DNA from: JADJWR01 sp963847675
Lineage (GTDB): Bacteria > Pseudomonadota > Gammaproteobacteria > Burkholderiales > Burkholderiaceae_F
Direction of reading: 5' to 3'
Length of the DNA stretch: 64,000 nucleotides
Assembly (NCBI GenBank): GCA_963847675.1
Contig: CAWKAP010000004.1
Coordinates: forward strand, 434,001 to 498,000
A model generated the notes under the pieces. It was not told where the DNA came from and did no database searches. It saw nothing but the letters and a program-made list of their open reading frames with translations. Numbering within the stretch: the first letter of the stretch is position 1; each line of letters begins with the position of its first letter. Positions 54,424 to 63,327 of the stretch are shown here, piece after piece. A program made the position numbers and the translations under genes.

Positions 54424-56440
54424 CGGAACACCAGCAGCAGCATCAGCAGCAGCGTGACGAAGCTGTACATCAGGTAGGTTGAGATGCGGCCCTGCTGGAG
54501 CAGGCCGACGATCCGGGAGACGCCCTCGGTGGCGCGCGCCACCGGCAGGTACAGCCAGTGCCAGAAATGATCGGTCGCCTCCGAGTCGATAGACCGGCTC
54601 GCGATCGAACGGGCTCGGCAGGTGGCGATCGATGCGAAAGAACGGCTCGAACATCTGGCGGATCGGCTGGCCGAAACCTTCGGCGGTGTCCTGCATCCGC
54701 GCGTTGAGCAGCGGGAAGCCGCAATCCCACGGCGCCGCGCGGCGCAGCCTGCCGTGGTAGAGCCGGCGCACCAGCACGAAAGCGAGCGCGAAGCTCGTCG
54801 CCACCAGCAGCAGGAACAGCAGCGGGCTGTAGCTGGCGCGCTCCGGCGCCACCGGGGCGAGGAACAGCCAGCCGTGCGTAGGCGACCTGGGGGCCGATGC
54901 CGGCGCCTACCAGCACCCGGGTCACCGGGTCGATCAGCGCGATCACCTGCGCCGGCAGCAGGCCCAGAGCCACGCAGGCCACGGCCAGCCAGACGAGCCC
55001 GACGCGCTCCCAGCGCGCGGCATCGTGCGACGCGGCCAGTTTCGGCTCGCGCGGCTGGCCGAGGAAGATGACGCCGAAGAACTTCACCATCACGTAGCCG
55101 CCGAGGGCCGCGACCAGCGCCACGCCGGCGGCCACGACCGGTACCAGGTTGTTGACGAAGGTGCCCGGAAGACCGAGCGTGAACAGGAAGCTCTGCAGCA
55201 GCAGCCACTCGGAGACGAAGCCGTTCAGCGGCGGCAGGCCCGCCGCAGCCAGGGTGCCGGCCAGCGCCAGCCAGCCCACCCACGGCATGTAGCGCAGCAG
55301 TCCGCCCAGCTTGCCGAGGTTGCGTTCGCCGGTGGCGTGCAGCACGGCGCCGGTGGCGAGGAACAGCAGGCTCTTGAAGAACGCGTGATTCAGCGCGTGA
55401 TACAGCACCGCGGTCAGCGCGAGCGCGGCAAGAGACGCCATGCCGTAGCCGGTGAACAGCAGCGCGAGGCCGATGCCGACGGCGAGCAGGCCGATGTTCT
55501 CGATCGACGAATAGGCGAGCAGCCGCTTCATGTCGGTCTGGATCGCCGCGAACACCACGCCGAACAGGGCGGTCAGCAGGCCGACCGCCAGCGCCAGCAC
55601 GCCCCACCACGCATGCTGCGCCGGCAGGATTTCGAAGCCGATGCGCAGCAGGCCGTAGATCGCGGTCTTCAGCATCACGCCGCTCATCAGGGCCGAGACC
55701 GGCGATGGCGCTGCGGGGTGTGCTTCCGGCAACCAGACGTGCAGCGGCAGGAAACCGGCCTTGGCGCCGAAGCCGACGAACGCCAGCAGGAACGCCACCG
55801 ACGCCCAGAACGGCGACAGCGACTGCGCGCGCATGTTGTCGAAGGTGTAGTCGCCGGTGTTGGCCTGCAGCACGCCGAAGCAGAGCAGGATCGCCAGCGC
55901 GCCGAGGTGCGCGATCAGCAGGTACAGGTAGCCGGCGCGGCGGATCGCCGGGATCGTGTGGTTGGCGGTGACGAGGAAGAACGAGGCCAGCGCCATCAGT
56001 TCCCACATCACCATGAACACGTAGGCGTCGTCGGCCAGCAGCACCATCGCCATGCCGGCGAGGAACAGGTGATACAGCAGGCACAGCACCCCCGGCGGCG
56101 TGCCTTCGCCCTGGCGGAAGTAACCGGCGGCGAACACCGAGATGCCGGCCGACGCGCCGCCGAGCAGAACGAGGAAGAACGCCGACAGCGCGTCGAGGCG
56201 CAGGTGAAACGGCAGGCCGGGCAGGCCCAGCGGCAGCACGGCCGTCTCCGTGCCGCCGAACAGCGCCAGGCCGGCCGTCGCGGCGACGAGCAGGGCGAGC
56301 GCGGCGCCGAGCGGAAACAGCACGCGCGCCACGATGAAGAGGTTGTGCGGGCGAAGCACGCCGGCCGCGCCGATGGCGATCCAGCCGGCGATCGCCGCCA
56401 GGATCCAGTCGATCGCCAGCCAGTCGGTCGGTGCGGCCAC
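54420..56440 (-). pseudogene. hyfB: Hydrogenase-4-like antiporter subunit HyfB, two frame breaks
   Basis: From GTG 56440 about 520 codons read as a NuoL-like subunit, with MWELMALASFFLVT (Glu), VGFGAKAGFLPLHVWLPEAHP (Lys) and RLLAYSSIENIGLLA. Frame is lost at about 54871-54878, where GCGCAC appears as GCAC, and resumes as WLFLAPVAPERASYSP. It breaks again near 54585-54590 and ends VSRIVGLLQQG...LMLLLVFR. With both repairs the protein is about 674 aa; E. coli HyfB is about 672 aa. It starts the hyfBCEFGI operon, 15 bp after a small RHH-like gene. Confidence 0.82.
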
Positions 56441-56455
56441 GGCAGCGGTCTCCGC

Positions 56456-56746
56456 CTAGCGGCCGGGCTTCTTGCGTGCCGCGGCGATCAGCCACGCCGG
56501 CAGCGGACGGCTGCCGGCATGCTCGATGATGTATTCGCGGATCAGTTGCCGCACCACCTGCGACGGCGTCAGGTCCTGCGCCGCGCAGATCTCCTCGAAC
56601 ATCGCCTTCTTGCGCGGGTCGAGCAGCAGCGTCAGGCGGGCGGTCTTGCGTTCAGTCTGGCAGGCACGATGCGATGAGGTCGGTTGGGCGAGGATAAGTA
56701 TGTTAATCGGATGCAAATAGGAAGCAAATCGCACGCGGCGCGTCAC
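56456..56746 (-). CDS. Ribbon-helix-helix (CopG-like) small protein
   Basis: This protein of up to 96 aa has a C-terminal half (RKTARLTLLLDPRKKAMFEEIC, then LTPSQVVRQLIREYI) with the strand-helix-helix pattern of CopG/Arc DNA-binding proteins. The N-terminal 30 residues from GTG 56746 look non-coding, and no closer start is evident; the true start may lie near the AT-rich 56690-56720 stretch or be obscured by an indel. It lies 15 bp before hyfB on the same strand and may regulate the hyf-like operon. Confidence 0.6.
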   Translation of the reverse strand: MTRRVRFASYLHPINILILAQPTSSHRACQTERKTARLTLLLDPRKKAMFEEICAAQDLTPSQVVRQLIREYIIEHAGSRPLPAWLIAAARKKPGR

Positions 56747-56961
56747 GGCGCCTGCCTGCGCCGGGGCCGGAAGCCTGAGTACGCTCGCCCAGCTGCAATA
56801 GCGGACGGACAGGATGAGTGCGACCGGCCGTGGTCGACGGGATACATGCGGCTTGCGAAAACCGCGAACCGTCCGAGACGCGTTGACGGAGTGGCGGCGC
56901 CGCGTGGGGCACCGGCCTGCGGCTATCGCCTACCGATGTCTGGCGCAACCGCGCGGGTCGG

Positions 56962-59043
56962 CTACTTCACGCGCATGCCCGGCTGTGCGCCGGCGTGCGG
57001 CTCGAGCACGAAGATGCCCGGCTGATTCTTCTCGTCGGCGTGGCTGGCGGCGAGCACCATCCCTTCGCTGACGCCGAACTTCATCTTGCGCGGCGCGAGG
57101 TTGGCGACCATCACCGTGAGCTTGCCGACCAGCGCCTCGGGACGGTAGGCGGACTTGATGCCGGCGAACACGGTGCGGTGCCGGCCTTCGCCGGCATCCA
57201 GCGTCAGCTTCAGCAGCTTGTCGCTGCCTGCGACGGTCTCGGCGTTGACGATCTTCGCCACGCGCAGGTCGAGTTTGGCGAAATCGTCGATGGTGACGGT
57301 CTCGCCGACCGGCTGGCCGCCGGGCATCGGCTTCTCCTCGACCACCGCCGGCGGCTCGAACAGCGCGTCGAGCTGCTTCGCTTCGACGCGCGTCATCAGG
57401 TGCTTGTACGGCGCGATGCGTTCGAGCGGCGCGCGCAGGTCGGCCCAGTCGAACGGCCGCTGCAGGCCGAACAGCTCGCGGGCGACGCGTTCGGCGGTGA
57501 CCGGCAGCACCGGCGCCAGGTAGATCGTCAGCGCGCGGAAGCAGCGCATCACGTCGCTGCACACCGCGTGCAGCAGCTCGCGCTGCGCCGGGTCCTTGGC
57601 CAGCTCCCACGGCTTGTGCTTGTCGAAATGCTCGTTGGCGAAATCGGCGATGCGCATGACCTCGCGCAGCGCCTTGCCGTAGTCGCGCCCTTCGAAGTAC
57701 GCGGCGATGTCGTCGGCAGAGGCCAGCGCCACGGCCAGGCTGCCGGCGGGCGCCCCCGACGGGTCGGCCGAGACGGTCAGGCGGCCGTCGAACTGGCGCG
57801 CCAGGAAGCTCGCCGCGCGGCTCGCGATGTTGACGTACTTGCCGACCAGGTCGCTGTTGACGCGGGCGATGAAATCGTCCGGGTTGAAGTCGATGTCCTC
57901 GACGTGCGCGTTGAGCTTGGCCGCCACGTAGTAGCGGAACCACTCCGGACTCATGCCCAGCTGCAGGTAGCGCAGCGGATCGATGCCGGTGCCGCGGCTC
58001 TTGCTCATCTTCTCGCCGCTGACCGTGATGAAGCCGTGCACGAAGACGTTGTCCGGCACCTTGCGGCCGGAAAAATGCAGCATCGCCGGCCAGAACAGCG
58101 TGTGGAAGTAGACGATGTCCTTGCCGATGAAATGCACCTGCTCGACTTCGGGCGAGCCGATGAATTCCTCGTAGCTGCGCCCCTCGCCGCGCGCGAGCGC
58201 CTTGCCGCTGTCGAAGTAGCTCTTCAGCGCGGCGAGGTAGCCGATCGGCGCGTCGAGCCAGACGTAGAAGAACTTGTCGGCGGTGTCCGGGATCGGGATG
58301 CCGAAGTACGGCGCGTCGCGCGAGATGTCCCAGTCGGCCAGCCCCTTGCCGCCCTCGCCGAGCCATTCCTGCGTCTTGGCGTAGACCTCGGGCTGCAGGT
58401 GCGGCTCGCCGTGGCGGTTGCGGCCGGCCGTCCAGCCCTTCAGGAAATCGACGCAGCGCGCATCGGAGAGGCGGAAGAAATAGTGCTCGGAGGTGCGCAG
58501 CTCGGGCCGCGCGCCGGTCAGCACCGAATAGGGATCCTTCAGGTCGGTCGGCGCGTAGGTCGTGCCGCAGACCTCGCAGTTGTCGCCGTACTGGTCCTTC
58601 GCGCCGCACTTCGGACAGGTGCCCTTGATGTAGCGGTCGGGCAGGAACATGCCCTTCACCGGATCGTAGAACTGCTCGATGGTGCGGATCTCGATCAGCT
58701 CGTTGGCGCGCAGCGCCCGGTAGATCGACTGCGAGAGCTCGACGTTCTCCGGCGACTCGGTCGTGTGCCAGTGGTCGAAGCCGATGTGGAAGCCGTCGAG
58801 GTACTGCTGGCGCGCCGCCTGCATCTCGCCGATGAACTGCTGCGGCGTCTTGCCGGCCTTTTCCGCCGCGATCATGATCGGCGCGCCGTGCGCGTCCTCG
58901 GCGCAGACGAAGTGCGCCGCGTTGCCGAGCAGGCGCTGGAAGCGCACCCAGATGTCGGCCTGGATGTACTCCATGACGTGGCCGATGTGCGGCTTGCCGT
59001 TCGCGTACGGCAGGGCGGTGGTGACGAACAGTTGGCGGGCCAT
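56962..59043 (-). CDS. metG: Methionyl-tRNA synthetase
   Basis: This 693-aa protein charges tRNA-Met. The class I motifs are the HIGH-type PHIGH near residue 20 and KMSKS in GEKMSKSRGTG around residue 340. A zinc-binding knuckle with two Cys pairs (CPKCGAKDQYGDNCEVCG) lies near residue 145. The C-terminal EMAP-like tRNA-binding and dimerisation domain begins at FAKLDLRVAKIV and contains NLAPRKMKFGVSEGM. Length equals the family form with C-terminal extension. It is divergent from apbC/mrp across about 158 bp. Confidence 0.97.
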   Translation of the reverse strand: MARQLFVTTALPYANGKPHIGHVMEYIQADIWVRFQRLLGNAAHFVCAEDAHGAPIMIAAEKAGKTPQQFIGEMQAARQQYLDGFHIGFDHWHTTESPENVELSQSIYRALRANELIEIRTIEQFYDPVKGMFLPDRYIKGTCPKCGAKDQYGDNCEVCGTTYAPTDLKDPYSVLTGARPELRTSEHYFFRLSDARCVDFLKGWTAGRNRHGEPHLQPEVYAKTQEWLGEGGKGLADWDISRDAPYFGIPIPDTADKFFYVWLDAPIGYLAALKSYFDSGKALARGEGRSYEEFIGSPEVEQVHFIGKDIVYFHTLFWPAMLHFSGRKVPDNVFVHGFITVSGEKMSKSRGTGIDPLRYLQLGMSPEWFRYYVAAKLNAHVEDIDFNPDDFIARVNSDLVGKYVNIASRAASFLARQFDGRLTVSADPSGAPAGSLAVALASADDIAAYFEGRDYGKALREVMRIADFANEHFDKHKPWELAKDPAQRELLHAVCSDVMRCFRALTIYLAPVLPVTAERVARELFGLQRPFDWADLRAPLERIAPYKHLMTRVEAKQLDALFEPPAVVEEKPMPGGQPVGETVTIDDFAKLDLRVAKIVNAETVAGSDKLLKLTLDAGEGRHRTVFAGIKSAYRPEALVGKLTVMVANLAPRKMKFGVSEGMVLAASHADEKNQPGIFVLEPHAGAQPGMRVK

Positions 59044-59201
59044 TCGCGCATTCTAGGGCGTGGGTTCTGCCGCGCCGTCAACGCCTCGGCGCCCGGCCGT
59101 GCGCCGGCGCTGCGCCGGAGGGGCCGAGTAACCGGAGCCTGCGCGCGGACATCGGCGGCTCGCGCCCGCTAGACTTCGCTCCCTTTGAAGCGAGAAGCCT
59201 C

Positions 59202-60296
59202 ATGCCTGATCCCATCACCGATACCGCGCTGCTCGAGCAGCTGAAGACCGTCATCGATCCGAACACCGGCAAGGACTTCGTGTCCACGCGCCAGCTCAGG
59301 AACCTGAAGATCGACGGCTCGTCGGTCACCTTCGACGTCGAGCTCGGGTATCCGGCGAAGAGCCAGATCGACGGGCTGCGCGCGGCGCTCATCGCCGCGG
59401 CGCGCCGCGTCCCCGGGGTCGACAACGTCAGCGCCAACGTGACGGTGAAGATCGTCGCGCACACGGTGCAGCGCGGCCTGAAGGTGCTGCCGAACGTCAA
59501 GAACATCATCGCCGTGTCCTCCGGCAAGGGCGGGGTCGGCAAGAGCACGGTGGCCGTGAACCTGGCGCTCGCGCTGGCCGCCGAAGGTGCACGCGTCGGC
59601 ATGCTCGATGCCGACATCTACGGGCCGAGCCAGCCGCTGATGCTCGGCATTTCGGGCCAGCCCGAGAGCACCGACGGCAACACGCTCGAGCCGCTGATGG
59701 GCCACGGCATCCAGACGATCTCGATCGGGTTCCTGGTCGATCCCGACCAGCCGATGATCTGGCGCGGCCCGATGGTGACCCAGGCCCTGCAGCAGCTGCT
59801 GACGCAGACCAACTGGAACGACCTCGACTACCTGGTGGTCGACATGCCGCCGGGCACCGGCGACATCGCGCTGACGCTGTCGCAGCAGGTACCGGTGACC
59901 GGCGCAGTGATCGTCACCACGCCGCAGGACATCGCGCTGATCGACGCCCGCAAGGGATTCAAGATGTTCGAGAAGGTCGGCGTGCCGATCGTCGGCCTGG
60001 TCGAGAACATGGCGATCCACGTGTGCAGCAAGTGCGGCCACGCCGAGCACATCTTCGGCCACGGCGGCGCGCAGAAGATGGCGGCCGACTTCGGCGTCGA
60101 GGTGATCGGCTCGTTGCCGCTCGACATCCGCATCCGCGAGCAGGCCGACTCCGGGCGGCCGACCGTGGTGGCCGAGCCCGACAGCGACATCGCCAACGCC
60201 TACAAGGCCATCGCGCGCAAGGTGGCGGTGAGCGTCGCCGGCAAGGCGAAGGACCTGTCGCTCAAGATGCCGGCGATCAAGGTGCAGAACACCTGA
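59202..60296 (+). CDS. apbC: Fe-S cluster carrier protein, Mrp/ApbC family
   Basis: This 364-aa P-loop NTPase has an N-terminal MIP18/DUF59 domain (about residues 10-85). The ParA-like domain carries the deviant Walker A SSGKGGVGKST (about residues 106-116), DADIYGPSQP and DMPPGTGD. The C-terminal Cys pair that bridges a 4Fe-4S cluster is in CSKCGHAEHIFG. Mrp/ApbC proteins deliver clusters to apoproteins, and such clusters are needed by the dehydratases and the hyf-like complex here. It is divergent from metG and convergent with the EEP gene. Confidence 0.95.
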   Translation: MPDPITDTALLEQLKTVIDPNTGKDFVSTRQLRNLKIDGSSVTFDVELGYPAKSQIDGLRAALIAAARRVPGVDNVSANVTVKIVAHTVQRGLKVLPNVKNIIAVSSGKGGVGKSTVAVNLALALAAEGARVGMLDADIYGPSQPLMLGISGQPESTDGNTLEPLMGHGIQTISIGFLVDPDQPMIWRGPMVTQALQQLLTQTNWNDLDYLVVDMPPGTGDIALTLSQQVPVTGAVIVTTPQDIALIDARKGFKMFEKVGVPIVGLVENMAIHVCSKCGHAEHIFGHGGAQKMAADFGVEVIGSLPLDIRIREQADSGRPTVVAEPDSDIANAYKAIARKVAVSVAGKAKDLSLKMPAIKVQNT

Positions 60297-60338
60297 GCCG
60301 TCCGGCCCGCGCGGGTGCCGGCGCGGCCAGTCCTGCAC

Positions 60339-61022
60339 CTACAGTTCGAGCTCGGCCAGCAGCGGCAGATGGTCGGAGGCCGTGCGCGACAGCGGGCTGG
60401 CGTGGACGGCCACGCGGCGCAACGACTCGCGCGGGTTCGCCCACAGCCGGTCGAGAGCGAACAGCGGAAAGCGTGCCGGAAAGGTCGCCGGCGCCGGCGT
60501 GCGCCTGAAAGAACGGCGCAGCCAGCGCAGCGGCCGCCCCCAGAGAAACCATTCGTTCAGATCGCCCATCAGCACCGTCGGCCCGGCCGCCGCGTCGAGC
60601 CGTGCCAGCAGCGCGCGGATCTGGTGCCGGCGCTCGGACGGGCGCAGTCCGAGGTGGGTGGCGAGCACGCGCAGTCCGACGCCGCGGCATTCGAGCCTGG
60701 CATCGAGGGCGCCGCGCGGCTCGCGCCCCGGCAGGCTGAGGTCGATCTGTTCGACGTCGATCAGTCGGCCGCGCAGCAGCAGCGCGTTGCCGTAGGCGCC
60801 GGCGGCGCGCAGCATGGTCGGTCCAGCCACCGCCTGCATCCCGGTGCGCGATGCGAACAGCGCCAGCATGTCGGAATCGCCGTGGCGCGATTCGATCTCC
60901 TGCAAGGCGAGCACGTCGGCGCCGATCTCCGCCAGCACCTGCGCCACGCGGCCGGGGTCGCGACGCCGGTCGGCGCCAATCGCGCCGTGGATGTTGTAGG
61001 TGGCCAGCCGCAGCCTGGTCAC
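60339..61022 (-). CDS. Endonuclease/exonuclease/phosphatase (EEP) family protein
   Basis: This 227-aa protein is an EEP-fold hydrolase. Motifs are RLATYNIHGA at the start, the metal-binding Glu in LALQEIESRHGD, LATHLGLRPSERRHQI, LMGDLNEW and the closing SDHLPLLAELEL with the catalytic Asp-His. These can be metal-dependent nucleases, phosphatases or sphingomyelinases. The GTG start at 61022 overlaps the stop of the phospholipase D gene (GTGA), so both are translated together; a role in phospholipid or headgroup turnover is plausible. Confidence 0.88.
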   Translation of the reverse strand: MTRLRLATYNIHGAIGADRRRDPGRVAQVLAEIGADVLALQEIESRHGDSDMLALFASRTGMQAVAGPTMLRAAGAYGNALLLRGRLIDVEQIDLSLPGREPRGALDARLECRGVGLRVLATHLGLRPSERRHQIRALLARLDAAAGPTVLMGDLNEWFLWGRPLRWLRRSFRRTPAPATFPARFPLFALDRLWANPRESLRRVAVHASPLSRTASDHLPLLAELEL

Positions 61023-63187
61023 GATCGTGCCTGCGAGGCGCCTTCGTCCCGGTCGTCGATCGCGCCTCGCCGCCGCAGCCAGCGGCGCAGCACCAACGCG
61101 CCGGCGATCACTAAGGCCAGCACGCCGGCCAGGATCGCGAAGGTTGCCGCGCCTGGTTCGCTGACCGCTGCGGCGATCCGGTCGACGAACATGCCGACGG
61201 CGATCGTCCCCGGCGCCATGCCGAGCAGGGTGCCGAGCAGGAAGTCGCGCGCACCGATGTGCGACGCGCCGGCGACCATGTTGACGACGGTGAACGGCGC
61301 CACCGGCAGCAGCCTCACGGCGACCATCGTCAACAGTCCCCGCTGGCCGAGCCGGCGGCTGAGCCGGTTCAACGCCGACCCCGCCAGTTGACGCACCGCC
61401 CGGCGGCCGAGCGCGCGGCCGAGGCCATAGGTCACCGCCGCGCTGAGCAACGAGCCGGCCAGCGCATAGGCCAACCCGAGCCACGGCCCGAATACCAGCA
61501 CGGTGACCGCGATCATCAACGTCACCGGCATCACGAGCAGTCCGGCGACGACGTAGGCGCCGAGCACCGCCAGCGGCGCCGCCGGCGAGCGCTTCAGCGC
61601 CTCGGCAATGCCGGCCAAAGTTTCGAAGTCCAGCCACTGGCCGAGCGGCGTCCAGCGCCAGGCTGCAGCCAGCGCCAGCAACGCCGCCAGCACGACGCCG
61701 GCGGCGAGCAGCCGGCCGAGCGCGGGCCGGCCTTGCTCGGGCGGCACCAGTTCGGCGAACAGCCGCTCCGGCTCGACCGGTCGCTCGGGGTCGATCAGCG
61801 TGCTGTCGGGCAGCCACTGCTCCATTTCGGCGTTCACCGCGGGCTCGAGCGGCTCAAGCGTTCTGCCTTCGCCGCGCAACGCGTCGATCGTCTGCAGCAG
61901 GCTGCCGCTGCGCTGTTCCTGCGCGGCCACGACATCGGCGTCAACGCCGAGGTGTTCGGCCAGCAGGCGGTGCCGAAGGGCACGGATGGCCCGCCGCAGG
62001 CGCGCGTCGCCTGCGGCGTCGATCACCAGGTTGCACTCGGTGTCGAGCCCCATCGAACGGTTGCTCAGGTTGGCCGAGCCGATCGTGACCAGATCGTCGT
62101 CGACGATCATCAGCTTCGAGTGCACGTTGACGAAGCTGTCGCCGAGCCCAGGCACTGACGGATAAAAGGCCCGATAGCGGCCATGCCGGTCGGCCTCGCG
62201 CATGCGGTGATGCAGCCGCGCGCGCAGCACGCCCATCGTGTTCTCCTCCAGCCAGCCGCTGTCCCTGCGCCGGGACACCAGCGCGATCTCCGGGCCATCG
62301 GCCTCGGCCAGCCGGCGCGCCATGGCATCGGCGATCTGGCCGGCAGAAAAGTACTGGTTCTCGATGTACAGGCTGCGGCGCGCCGCGCCGATCGCATCGA
62401 GGTACAGCTGCTTGACTTCCTGCGCCGGCGGACAGGCGTCGTACGCGGGCAGCGTGCGGGCGATGCCGACCTTTATCTCGGTCATGTCGGCGTCCAGCTG
62501 CGGCGGCCAGGGATCGCCGCCGGCGCGCCCGCCGCTGCTCGGCTCGCGCCCGGTCGCCCGCCGCCAGCGCTCGCGTACCAGTTCGCCGAGCGCTGCCGCG
62601 GCCGGGCCGTCGACCGCCATCTGTACGTCATGAAACGGCGGGCACGGGCGGTCGTCGGGATCCTTGCGCCGTTGATCGTCGGCGCGGTGCTCCGGTGTAT
62701 CCCAGCGTCCGTGGGTGAGGTCGAGGCCGCCGACGAAGGCCAGAGCGTCGTCGATAACCACCACTTTCTGGTGGTGCGAGGCTCCCAGCGGGTGAGCGTC
62801 GTCGAGGTGGAAGTGCAGCCGCCGGTGCGTGCGCCAGCCGAGGTTGTAGATCGGCAGCAGTTCGCGATCGGCGGCGTAGAGCATCGCGAAGTCCCAGTTC
62901 AGCACGTGGATGTGCAGCGTGCGCGTCCGCCGCGCGAGTGCGTTGAGGAATTCGCCGATCGGCTCCGGCAGGCCGTCGCCGGCACCGTCCGGCCGCAGGC
63001 GGACCCGCGTGTCGAAGTCCCAGCCAACGATGAAGATCGAGCGGCGGGCACGCGTGGCAGCGGCGCGCAGCGCGGCGAAGTAGGCGGCGCCGTCGACCAG
63101 CAATGCCGCCCGCTGCGCGGCTTCGACCCGCCAGCAGTTTCGGCCCGGATCGAGCACGGATTTGCCGCGCACTGAATCGTCGTTCAT
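61019..63187 (-). CDS. Phospholipase D fused to a VTT/SNARE-associated membrane domain
   Basis: This 722-aa protein has two phospholipase D HKD motifs: HHQKVVVIDDALAFVGG with catalytic His and Lys in the first half, and HSKLMIVDDDLVTIGSAN in the second. From about residue 500 it has a membrane region and a VTT (DedA/TVP38-like) domain with VLGAYVVAGLLVMPVTL, RLLPVAPFTVVNMVAGASHIG and a basic C-terminus. PLD enzymes hydrolyse or exchange phosphodiester headgroups; the fused scramblase-like domain would act on the same membrane lipids. ATG 63187 is the preferred start over the ATG 20 codons earlier. Confidence 0.9.
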   Translation of the reverse strand: MNDDSVRGKSVLDPGRNCWRVEAAQRAALLVDGAAYFAALRAAATRARRSIFIVGWDFDTRVRLRPDGAGDGLPEPIGEFLNALARRTRTLHIHVLNWDFAMLYAADRELLPIYNLGWRTHRRLHFHLDDAHPLGASHHQKVVVIDDALAFVGGLDLTHGRWDTPEHRADDQRRKDPDDRPCPPFHDVQMAVDGPAAAALGELVRERWRRATGREPSSGGRAGGDPWPPQLDADMTEIKVGIARTLPAYDACPPAQEVKQLYLDAIGAARRSLYIENQYFSAGQIADAMARRLAEADGPEIALVSRRRDSGWLEENTMGVLRARLHHRMREADRHGRYRAFYPSVPGLGDSFVNVHSKLMIVDDDLVTIGSANLSNRSMGLDTECNLVIDAAGDARLRRAIRALRHRLLAEHLGVDADVVAAQEQRSGSLLQTIDALRGEGRTLEPLEPAVNAEMEQWLPDSTLIDPERPVEPERLFAELVPPEQGRPALGRLLAAGVVLAALLALAAAWRWTPLGQWLDFETLAGIAEALKRSPAAPLAVLGAYVVAGLLVMPVTLMIAVTVLVFGPWLGLAYALAGSLLSAAVTYGLGRALGRRAVRQLAGSALNRLSRRLGQRGLLTMVAVRLLPVAPFTVVNMVAGASHIGARDFLLGTLLGMAPGTIAVGMFVDRIAAAVSEPGAATFAILAGVLALVIAGALVLRRWLRRRGAIDDRDEGASQARS

Positions 63188-63327
63188 CTGATCGCGTACA
63201 GCGTTCCTGCGCGCGCAAGCGGCATGGCCGGGCGCGCTGGGGACCACGTTTGCTGCGCGGCAGCCGGCGCGCGCGTCCTGCTTGCTAAAGTTCGCGCTTG
63301 CCGAATGCCTCGGCCGCAGTCTTCCTC

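Noticed and set aside
53300..54890. Programmed frameshifting in hyfB, hyfC and hyfE
   Set aside because: No slippery heptamer or structure at the sites, and several breaks need two-base changes; simple indels or sequence errors explain them better.
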